A stretch of DNA of 64,000 nucleotides from Mesostigma viride (taxonomy: Eukaryota; Streptophyta; Mesostigmatophyceae; Mesostigmatales; Mesostigmataceae). The position numbers and the translations under genes are program-made. This document shows, in pieces, positions 43,301-51,400 of the stretch. The stretch's first letter is position 1. The number at the start of each line of letters is the position of its first letter. The stretch covers positions 69,501 through 133,500 of the forward strand of contig RPFO01000082.1 of NCBI GenBank assembly GCA_009746045.1. Reading direction: 5' to 3'. A model generated the notes under the pieces. That model was not told the origin of the DNA, ran no database searches, and was given only the letters and a program-made list of their open reading frames with translations.

Positions 43301-45621
43301 GGTGGCAGGGTCAAGGCCGGGACACCTGGCGCACGGCCGCAGGTGGGGGGAACTGCGCCGTACCAACTCCTCCGCCACAGCCGCGTCACCGCTGCTGCTG
43401 GCGTTGGCCCGCAGGCGTGCCCAGTCCGCCAGCGCGGCCACGCAAGCGGGCCGAAGCGAGGGGCTGAACGCGACACTCTGCACCTGCAGCACGAGATCAA
43501 TGGGCTGATACGAGCCGCCTTCCTGGCCAGTGCCAGCACCGCTCCCGACAGTGATATCGGACGACAGGGACAGCCCAAAGCGTTTGGCCACACCTGGACT
43601 AGCCGCCGTCACGCTGCCACATGCTGCCACCTGGAAGCTGCTGGCCGCAGTGCCGGCAGGCAGCACTCCCAACAACACGTCCTGAGCAGACGGCGCCAGG
43701 GATGTCCACGGGCTGCCAGCTGTCTGCCGGGCAGTGGTGCGTGAGCTGCCTGCGGGGGGAGCTGGAGAGCTCTCGAAAGGGCTCGGCGGTGGGGATATGC
43801 TGACAGGGGAGCCACCATGTCCCGTAAAGTAATTCTGGTTCAAGTCACTGTAACCATTGGCAGCAGATTTCGTGAACGAGACCGCATCCGAGGACGTTGC
43901 GTTATCCGCTAGAGTCACCACCATATAGTACACTGTTGCCGGCTTGCTGAGCGCGCCCACGAGCGTGAACGCGTGTTCGCCCACGCCCACCACGCTCAGG
44001 TTGCCGACAAATGCTGGCGGCAGGTCTTCCAGCGCGGTCCCCCCCCCCTTGTCCCTCATGACCAGTGGCACCAGCAGCACCAAGAACAGCAGCAGTAACA
44101 ACAGCGGCAGCAGAATGCACAGCGCCAGCCGCAACCGCGCGCGCGCTAATGCTGCCGCCGCGTTCGCTTCGTCCACCTCCTGCTTCCACCATGCCTTCTC
44201 CGCCTCGTACCGCCGCCTCAGCTCCGCATACTGCCGCTCCATGTCCAAGATAATTCCCCGTGCGTCGGGATCCTCTTCTCCCGGTGATGCTGGCAGGCTC
44301 CTCGTCTTTGTGCTCTTGGTGCCGGATGCCAGAGCCAGCTGCTCCTGCAGCGCCGCCACCTTGGCCTCCATCTCGTCCAGCTCGTCGCTCAGCGCGTCCA
44401 CCTCGCCCTCCAGCTGCTTGCACCGGGCGCACCCCTTGGGGCTGTCGTCCTTGCGGATCACCCGCTGGGGCGTGCGGGTGGGCCGGGGACCGGGCGTCCG
44501 CGGCGGTGTCAACCGCACCATCGCTGTCGCCTCCGCTTCCTCCCTCGCCCGCTTCGCATCCAGCTTCGCTTTATCTGCCTCTTTGCGCGCCCTCTCGGCG
44601 TCCCTCCTGGCCACCCTGGCCGCCTCTGCCATCTCACTCTCCCTGGCCTCCGCCAGTGCGAGCTGTTTCCGCAGGAGCGACATCTCCTCGGCCGCATCGC
44701 CCACGTCGCCCCACGCAAGGGAGAGCTCCTCCCTCCTCGCCCGCGCCAAGTCCCGCATGCGCGCCAGCTCATCGCGTGCGTCGGCCAGCTCAGCGTCCCT
44801 GTCCTCCACCTCACGCTCCAGCAAGGACAGCCGGTCGCGCAGGGACGCCAGCTCGCGGCAACCCTCGCACTGGGGGGCCCGCGGGGGTGACGCAGGGATG
44901 TACCTGCCAGGTGGATGGCAGGCGGGGGCCAGGTGTCACACGGGAGAAAGGATTGGGGGACACAAGAGGACGAAGCCTTGTTTTGGACAAACAGACCGAG
45001 AGGGCGAGACAAGAGGCGGGACGTGGCGAGACAAGCAGAGGCTGCGGCCGAGGTACTCCAACGGATACATGTTCACTCGCCGCGGGCTCATGACAGGGCT
45101 TCTTTATGGGCGCGCATGGCACTGGATAGCCATGAGCCATGAATTGGGGATCTGCCAGGGCTCCCAGGAAGGCATGTGGCCAGTAGCAGCGGCCCTGGCA
45201 CCCCACCAGGCTCACGGCACGCTAGACACCTTCAACTCAGCTGTTGGTGGTCAGGACAGGTACACCTGGCAGCCCGATAGTGGGGGTCTACTCGCTACCC
45301 ATGATCACCCAATGGGGAGGTCTGTATGCTCCACATCATCACCACACACGGCACACTGCCAGGGTGCTTATTGATTATTGCTATTGGAAAGCGAGCGAGC
45401 GGTGAAGGGCAGGCAAATACGACACGTGGTAAGGACAAGTGGCACAACTTCATGCGGGCCAGGAAACAGAAGTCAGAAGGATTTTAACAGGATGCCCTCC
45501 CACCCTGGCTGCTGCAGACGGTACGGGCACTCACAGGTTGCCCTGCCACCCTGGCTGCTGTCAACGGTACGGGCACTCACACAGTCGTGAAAACCTCGCC
45601 GGGATCCCTCTGCGCGGCCAT
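22107..45621 (-). CDS. Giant type II membrane protein with TMEM132-like ectodomain
   Basis: Reconstructed exons, in transcript order: 45581-45621, 43299-44903, 39807-42115, 39083-39415, 38187-38354, 37287-37440, 36630-36799, 34856-35051, 34093-34352, 32830-33450, 31882-32151, 30141-30539, 27244-29498, 26033-26162, 24759-25329, 23332-23835 and 22420-22812. A possible last exon is 22107-22243. Every junction is GT-AG and phases close, except one extra base in exon 3. The product is about 3,460 residues. Layout: coiled coils (about 30-265), membrane helix (about 273-296), Ig/FN3-like repeats (to about 1320), cohesin-like domain (about 1410-1600), TMEM132-type Ig block (about 1594-2040), further cohesin- and Ig-like repeats to the end. 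It is probably a cell-surface adhesion or receptor-like protein. The proposed ATG at 45621 and the 3' end are uncertain. Confidence 0.82.
22420..26162 (-). other. Giant gene exons 14-17: C-terminal ectodomain repeats
   Basis: Exons 26033-26162, 24759-25329, 23332-23835 and 22420-22812. Exon 14 is a short Ser/Gly linker between phases 2 and 0. Exons 15-16 return to the repeat type of exon 3 (DSTAPNVTASLIRIINSTAV, TLDEPGTVAVTAVRS, INFIIYISATDAEPNPC) with many cysteines and N-glycosylation sites. Exon 17 ends CANMGVVESASGFVVVLVAR, DRSG at a GTGAGG donor. The protein therefore continues at least one more exon. Confidence 0.75.
25337..25370. repeat. (TG)n microsatellite at a splice acceptor
   Basis: On the transcript strand this is (CA)n preceded by a C-run, lying directly upstream of the CTGCCAG acceptor of exon 15. 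It takes the place of the polypyrimidine tract. Confidence 0.9.
27244..30539 (-). other. Giant gene exons 12-13: second cohesin-like region and acidic linker
   Basis: Exons 30141-30539 and 27244-29498. Exon 13 (751 codons) contains a second cohesin-like segment (AGAGSTFVLDVRVNFAGSTY, then GFDLDVTVDSTRLEAS and ARITLRSLGTP). An Asp/Gly run at about 28417-28484 (DDDGDDGEDGDDGDDGDDG) follows, then a low-complexity linker and a second folded region rich in cysteine (CGAYFASACERGF, NCTSLQLMDPLLKGVG, ACATSVRHRRT). The acidic run could bind calcium; that is inference. The donor at 27242-27243 joins phase 2 to exon 14. Confidence 0.75.
29686..29867. repeat. 11-bp minisatellite CCCTGTAACAA, 16 copies
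   Basis: Sixteen perfect tandem units in the intron between exons 12 and 13 of the giant gene. A frame stays open through it, but the splice sites on both sides place it in the intron. Confidence 0.95.
30700..30830 (-). repeat. Candidate tRNA-derived SINE-like unit 2
   Basis: The minus strand holds a B-box-like TGTTCGAATCC (30717-30727). The AATTTTGCGACTTTAGG side resembles AATTTTGCTGACTATAGG of the unit at 21206-21380. It lies in the intron between exons 11 and 12 of the giant gene. Confidence 0.35.
31129..31320. repeat. 32-bp minisatellite, about 5-6 copies
   Basis: Tandem units built on TTGGTCCATGGTCGTGTTGG with single-base variants (GGTCCATAG or GGTACATAC), in an intron of the giant gene. 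Confidence 0.9.
31882..35051 (-). other. Giant gene exons 8-11: TMEM132-type Ig block
   Basis: Exons 34856-35051, 34093-34352, 32830-33450 and 31882-32151. Three signatures recall TMEM132 proteins. VGVLSYASVFDLFNTAVLA parallels their 'NTAVLTG' segment. LGVWFPSRVTVTADDNELGR, followed by IAGC, parallels their 'VWVP..D.EL..I.G' segment. VTVRVVDTPVSVLELEVVAV, then TG and ASFSDGQVVDVTD, parallel their third Ig-like domain. BIG2-like sheets would form a rod. The family is best known as animal neural adhesion molecules, so its presence in an alga-like genome is notable. Several N-x-S/T sites fit an extracellular location. Confidence 0.75.
32315..32405. repeat. Degenerate ~19-bp repeat of GCATGCTGCAAATGGT
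   Basis: Five imperfect units in the intron between exons 10 and 11. Confidence 0.7.
35119..35757. repeat. 9-bp minisatellite GGGAGTAAA/GGGAGTACA, about 70 copies
   Basis: A 640-bp array of two unit types that differ by one base, plus a single GTGAAG variant near 35634. It lies in the intron between exons 7 and 8. The plus strand reads as an open KGS/TGS repeat, which I treat as a by-product of the 9-bp period. Confidence 0.95.
36630..39415 (-). other. Giant gene exons 4-7: cohesin-like domain
   Basis: Exons 39083-39415, 38187-38354, 37287-37440 and 36630-36799 join in phases 0-0-0-1-0. The joined reading has features of cohesin/carbohydrate-binding-type folds: an opening strand with GDQITVTVTANTG, a middle YLGAWNIEMRYATAVLRYV, and a closing AAVPIATLSFRVVASG. 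In TMEM132 proteins a cohesin-like domain directly precedes the Ig block, and the same order holds here. Assignment is by pattern, not alignment. Confidence 0.65.
37430..37605 (-). repeat. Tandem duplication around the exon 6 acceptor
   Basis: The exon start CAGCCCACCATCTCGGAAAA (acceptor at 37441-37442) has a diverged copy 80 bp upstream in the transcript (CAGCCCACCATGTCGGAGAA, plus 37485-37510) and a third further on (ACCATGTCGGAGAAGATGCT). Two therefore carry a usable NAG acceptor. Confidence 0.7.
39807..42115 (-). other. Giant gene exon 3: Ig/FN3-like ectodomain repeats and proline-rich linker
   Basis: At least three repeats share a beginning like DVTPPLLLGLHASNVT, a middle like MNEPGEASLAVM or MSEPGTLFYVIYP, and an end like GLASETTYGVFALARDYLGN or GLVANSDYIVCFIAQDD. 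The pattern (strand-rich, 'pro-glycine' turn, Y-x-V/C at the end) fits FN3/Ig-like folds. Near 40171-40320 a proline-rich linker (PPAPPPPPAAPPAPP) is read only after a one-base shift at a C10 run (40267-40276). After the linker comes SCAADVIDERSLVAKARPTL and a domain to the donor at 39805-39806. The exon has 2,309 bases, one more than the phases allow. Confidence 0.75.
42475..43086. repeat. 30-bp minisatellite, 20 copies, with a G-box core
   Basis: Tandem units of the type GAGCCACGTGCCAGCATCCA plus GGCACCGCAA. Twelve units carry the palindrome CACGTG and eight carry CACGCG. The array lies in the large intron between exons 2 and 3 of the giant gene. All frames are open because 30 is a multiple of 3 and no unit has a stop. 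Confidence 0.95.
43299..44903 (-). other. Giant gene exon 2: coiled coils, membrane segment, first ectodomain part
   Basis: This exon encodes 534 whole codons. Two charged alanine-, glutamate- and arginine-rich heptad regions each begin with a CxxC pair (QCEGCREL and GCARCKQL). The membrane helix is at 44057-44128 (LALCILLPLLLLLLFLVLLV), with RARLR before it and RDKGGG after. By the positive-inside rule the coiled coil is cytoplasmic and the rest is outside. The ectodomain starts with FVGNLSVVGVGEHAFTLVGA and has several N-x-S/T sites. The exon ends GLDPATR, joined to YIVFAVAATE of exon 3, a repeat signature seen again downstream. Confidence 0.85.
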
Positions 45622-45717
45622 GATGGACGGCTCCCAGTCCGTCCGGCCGCCGTTCCGCCGGTACAGCAGGCTGACCTCGCCCGCGTCCAACGCATCCACG
45701 GGCAGGGCGGCTCCGCG
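45581..45717 (-). other. Giant gene, first recognised exon
   Basis: The exon ends TTCACGACTGT before GTGAGT (donor 45579-45580). An in-frame ATG at 45619-45621 (context ATCATGG) gives MAAQRDPGEVFTT. The frame stays open upstream to a possible acceptor at 45718-45719 (CATCGCAG), encoding GEVSLLYRRNGGRTDWEPSI. If that part is coding, another exon lies upstream. I prefer the internal ATG because no good upstream exon is visible. Confidence 0.55.
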
Positions 45718-47013
45718 CTGCGATGAGCGGCATCCGCCAATCCGGCCATGGACAGGTGATGGTGTGAATTGCAGCCATGCGCTTCTACCAAAATGCAACA
45801 GCAGGGCATCCTTTTAAATACATTTGGCGAGCCAGCCCAGGTGTTTCCAAGACTGAATCATGCAATCCAGAGTCTGCACGAACCAGTGGCGAGGTTGCAC
45901 GCGCCTGCGGCTGGCAAGGTTTATCTAGCGAAATCACGAATTTATTGTCTCAAAGACGAAAACAACGCGCATTAATTTATAGGAACATGGTACACTTACC
46001 ACCCGTGGCGGAGACATTCTAACCCGTTTACTTAATGCTCAGCCTTCTGGCTTCTATCATCGTTTCTTTGTCCTTGAGTTAGCCGATGGCGGGAACCGAC
46101 CGTTCAGCAAAAGCCCCATGCTTGCCCGGATGTACACTTCTCGAGAAGAAAAAGTTACATTTTCTCTGTAACGAGACGCATAATTGCTAGCTAAATGAAC
46201 TAGAGCTCGTTGTAGCCGGGGAGGTGCCAACCAACGCAAACCCGTTATCTGGCAGAGAAAATAACGCATGCCCGAGCTAATTACGTCCCCATATACTTAA
46301 AGAAGCTTTTTTTTAAGATGTCGAATTTGCAACTTGATTGCGGCAATTCTCCTGCTTGTCATCTTGTGTGGTAGTGCATCCAAAGTGTATATAAACAAGA
46401 CGCAAGTTGAATGTCTAATCCTCCATTGCAGGTATGACTTCATTTCGACTGCGAGTATTGGCAGGAAAATAGCCAACAAAAATTTCCCGGTCTTTTGAAG
46501 TACGCGCGCGCGTAAGCACGTGGCACTCGCCTGTCGGATCAGTGCCAGCAACCCTCTCGCCAGTGCATGCTGGAATACTAGGCCAGGGAGCAGGCCGGGA
46601 GATGCTTGTTCAGTTCAGTTGGACCCCTGAGCTTGACCCCTTTCTACAGGTCAAGAGTAGGCTCAGCCTGGCTCAGCTGCTAGATTGCTGCCAGCACAAC
46701 TGGTTCGTGAAGGTGGCTAGGCAAAGCGGACGAGCGGACTTTGTTGTGCTGTGTGCACACGGCTGCAGGCAACCCGCAACACCGATTTTTTTAATTTCTT
46801 TTTTTTTATTCCCTAATAAAAAAAATTGTGCCCATATGGCGGGTAGTTTCACACTACAATGGAGAGAGAATGTCTAGCGAAGTTGGGACAGCGGCGTCCC
46901 CGCTGTAATCCCTTAAATGCCTGTTGTTTTCACCATGTTTGTTAAGATAGGAGAAATGCGCGGATCCTATCGACATAGAATTCGATAGTAAATAGCATTA
47001 GGCTGGAACTGAA
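45622..47013. promoter_or_regulatory. Divergent intergenic region between the two genes
   Basis: About 1.4 kb lies between the proposed start of the giant gene (minus) and the start of the transporter (plus). It should contain both promoters and 5' UTRs. No TATA box can be singled out with confidence. There are T-rich stretches around 46305 and 46790. Open frames here (for example minus 46297-46551) have no recognised motif. Confidence 0.5.
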
Positions 47014-48324
47014 ATGACGGCTGGAAATAATTGGCTGTTTGACGAAGCCGAGAAGGAGCACCAAGGTGCTAAACTTGGGCTGGCAAAGCTTCTCTGCGTT
47101 ACATTTTTCACTGTGGCTGGGGTGAGTGCTAGAATTCCTTGCATGACGTTTTTACACACACATGAAATTTCCTATGGATTGTAATAGGTCGATCACTTAT
47201 AAATATAATATGTCAAATAAAAAATGTCATTGTACTTAAATTTTCTCAGCCTTATGCTCGAGGCCTCCCATTGGTTCATGGGGCTTGCTTTTCTGCGGCT
47301 GAGGTGTTCTCCGGGGCTGTTGCCCCTGACGGTATGCTTTGTTTGATGCTAAGCCGCGTGGTACATCTGGACCGCAACGCTCTGCGGTCTGGAGAAACAC
47401 GTTTGGGGTGTTAAATGTGGAATAGAAATTGCACCGAGCGAGGTGATAACAACAAACTACTTTTGCTGTATTATTCCTCCGTTTGGCTCCTTGCGCTGTG
47501 CAGGGCCCCTTCGGATTTGAAGCTTGCATAGGCGCGGGCGGGCCATGGCTTACAATGATTGGGCTGGCGGTGGTGGCCCTTGTCTGGTGCGTTAGTTTTG
47601 CCCCACTCTTTGCTGCCCAGTGTCCACGCAGCACAGATGCACCCCCAATTACACTTTCCCAACTATGGCTTGAATGTGCTGCCCCACACAACTTTTGGGT
47701 GCCGGCAACTGGCACGGACCAATAATGGTACTGCCTTGCTCACAATGATAGAGCCCATCAGCTTCATATGCTCCTCCAGTCTAGCATGCATGTCGGAGGC
47801 ATTCATCCTCTTTCTATTTCTATTACTTTTTAGGCAATCGTGTGCAGTTGAAGGACTGATGACAAGGGCGCGGCATGGCATGACAGAAACCCCGTTCGCC
47901 ATGGACAATGATACGAATAACATCCTTATCGGGGTGCGTGCCCGTTTTGCATACCTCTCGGGGTGAAATTGGGAGGTAGATGCAGCAAGTACGGTTTGTG
48001 AGGAGAGGGCTTTTATATTTTGTGTGTGTGTGTGGGAGGGGGGGGGGAAGGGGGAGGGAATCGGCGGCTCAGGATCGGGTGTGACCAGGATGGATGTGTT
48101 CTTATGTGCCTTGGAATACAATATGGAAAATTTTTGTTAGTAATACATGTACCGCTGTCCTGCTGTTCCCATTGTTGTCCCAGTATGCAAATCTCTTGTA
48201 AAGTTCCTTTTCATTACCCCCACGGCCTTAAAAAGGGCTTTGGTGGTGGTGGTGGGGGGGGGGGCGGGGGCGGGGGCGGGGGCGGGGGCGGGGCGGGGGC
48301 GGGGGCGGGGGCGGGGGTGGTGGT

Positions 48325-48405
<81 letters not shown>

Positions 48406-51400
48406 GTGTGTGTGTGTGTGTGTGCGTGTGTGTGTGTGTGTGTGTGTGCTGGTGCGCTTGGCTGTTATTGGCGACATATCCCCATGCCCCCATCTCTAGT
48501 TCTGCCCCGCTGCCCTCTTGTTCACCCACTCATCCCACCGCTGGTCATGAACCCACGGGCTTCACCACCGTATTTTTTACCCACTCGCTCCATCGCCTTC
48601 TTGTTCACCCGCTTGCTGCCCCCAGGGCCCTCCCCATGTCCCTCATGACCGCGGAGCTGTCTTCCATGATGCCCCAAGCGGGCGGTCATGTCGTGTGGGT
48701 CAACCGCGCCTTTGGCCACTTCTGGGGCTTTCAGGTGTGCCATATTCCCAAACAGCGTTGCTGGCCTGCATGCCGTGCAGACTTCATTTTGTATCCATGA
48801 GACAACCTGTGTGCCTGGTGAAGCATCCTCGTCATCACCCTTTCCCCCTTTTGCCAAGAGAGGCTTCCAGGGCGATGCAGGTGCTGATATGCAGCTAGGC
48901 AGACCAGCTAACTTATGGTCCAATGCCGCTGGCACCTGGTGCCTCTGGCACGCTTTGGTCCACAGTGTGGTTTAAGGCTGGTGACCTGCACGGCTCTGCT
49001 TCTAGATCCATCCTTGCTCCCTCCTTGCTTGTTCAAGCTAATGGCAACTTAACAGGAGGGTCTGGGGTCAGCATTGGCTCACTGTGTACACGTTGATACA
49101 TGTGACAGCATATGTGACATTCCACATGCAAGCCCACGAATGTGTTCCCGTAATCAGGTTGTAATCGTACTAATGTGGGTGGTAGCTTGTATGCTGCGGC
49201 AGCCTGCAGACGACAGGGAAGCCCTTTGGGCGCCTCACTGGTTGTGGGTACTTCTGAGTGTGCTCCCATGTGTGTGCAGCCGCCGTTTGTGAGGGGTTGT
49301 GCTGCGGCTATTCTTGTTGCGGGCACATGGGGAGCTACTGAGGACGGCATCTGTGCATAGAGGGAAGTATGCAGTCATCCGCTTTTCCAAAACGCGACGC
49401 AAGCCGATGCTAGCATGAGAAACTTGCTGACTCGCACTCTTGCCGGTTACTGGTTGACAAGCTGCTTGTGTTGGTGGTGCCAGAGGACTCCACCATCATC
49501 CTTCTATACATGAAAGGAAATCCTGCTGGGGTCGTTGCAGCTGTGTCTGTGCGTGCAAATTCATGTGCGCTGCGCAATTCGGCCCCAGAATGCACCCCTT
49601 GTATTCTTCCTGTTTACTGCCCTTCTCTCCCCTTCTCTCCCCTTCTCTCCCCTTCTCTCCCCTTCTCTCCCCTTCTCTCCCCTTCTCTCCCCTTCTCTCC
49701 CCTTCTCTCCCCTTCTCTCCCCTTCTCTCCCCTTCTCTCCCCTTCTCTCCCCTTCTCTCCCTTCTCTCCCCTTCTCTCCCCTTCTCTCCCCTTCTCTCCC
49801 CTTCTCTCCCCTTCTCTCCCCTTCTCTCCCCTTCTCTCCCCTTCTCTCCCCTTCTCTCCCCTTCTCTCCCCTTCTCTCCCCTTCTCTCCCCTTCTCTCCC
49901 CTTCTCTCCCCTTCTCTCCCCTTATCTCCCCTTATCTCCCCTTATCTCCCCTTATCTCCCCTTATCTCCCGTTATCTTCCCTTATCTCCCCTTATCTCCC
50001 GTTATCTTCCCTTATCTCCCCTTATCTCCCGTTATCTTCCCTTATCTCCCCTTATCTCCCGTTATCTTCCCTTATCTCCCCTTATCTCCCGTTATCTTCC
50101 CTTATCTCCCCTTCTCTCCCCCCCCCCCCCCCTTCTCTCCCCTTCACTGCCTCCAACCCTCCCACCCACAGCCACCACCCCAGTCCTGCCTAACATTCCC
50201 CTTTCCCTCCCCCCTTTGGGTGTCTGGGTGGTTTCAAACCTGGTGCCCACCTCGTCGCACCCCAACCCCCCAGAATGGCGCGTGGACGCTGATCACCAAC
50301 ATGCTGGATAGCGCCGTCTACCCGGTGCTTTTTGTTGAGTACTTGCGGCACGTGCTGGTGGTTGAAAAGGATGAGACGGGCACGTACGATGATGACAGCG
50401 ATGCTGTGGAGCTTGTCACGCTGCTCACGCCGGGTAGCACCTCCGACTGGGTCTGCCGCGTGACGGTGGGTGGCATCATGCGCCAGATCCACCGATGGGA
50501 TTGATGGTTGCGTGACAGTGGATGGTGCCATTCAAAGAGAGAGCATCGTGACAGTGGGTGCATGATGGCGCATGGCACCACGCACAATGTTGTCAGTGGT
50601 CCCATTTCATTTTGAGCCATGTGAGAGGATGTGAGTGAGCGTGCAGCTAGCATGCGAAGCCTCACTTGTCTTCCAAGGGAGGAAAGGTGTAGGAACCCAT
50701 GTCGGTTTGACATTCATGGACACTGGAAGCATCGACGTCAGGGACAGGGAATCTTGGTTGGCCGGTAGGCCTTCTGCGTTTGAACGGTCTGCTGGCTCAG
50801 ACTTCACCTGTGTTGTGACCATGTGCAAGTCATGTATAGGCATGTATAGGTGCATAGATCTTGATCTTGCATGTATGCTAGTATTTGACTTCTTGGTCAC
50901 TCAAAGGAGCTCGTGTGGGTTGGCACCTCAGCGCTGTTGGTGACATTGTTGTGGCTGGGGGGAGCATGTGTCACGTGCACACTGTAACGTGCCCTTGTTT
51001 GCACAGTAGGATACGGGGCAGGCAGTCTCTGATGCCCTTATGTGCCAGTAAGCCCTGCCGTATGTATCCCAAGAGCAACCATGAGAATGTAGCCATCCAG
51101 GTCGGTCCAGCGCATGCCACACAGCGAGGTGAATGCTTCGCCATAGATATCAAAGCAAGGCCGTGGCCAGATGAGACCCAACTATCTGCTGACGTCTGTG
51201 TGGGGCCCGAGGCTTTCAATGGAGACGTGCAGCCGGGCTCCATGTGCATGAAAGAGGGCGCCATGGGCCAAACTTGCAGGTCCCACGATATTGAAATGGC
51301 CAGGTCCAGGTCCCACACCATGTCCCCGACCCCACTTGCTGCCTCTGCTATTTCCGTTATTGACTGAGAAATGAGATGAGGTGCCTTTGCATGGCCCACC

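Noticed and set aside
45718-45798. Upstream extension of the giant protein's N-terminus
   Set aside because: The frame is open but begins without ATG and has no recognisable domain. Left as uncertain rather than called.
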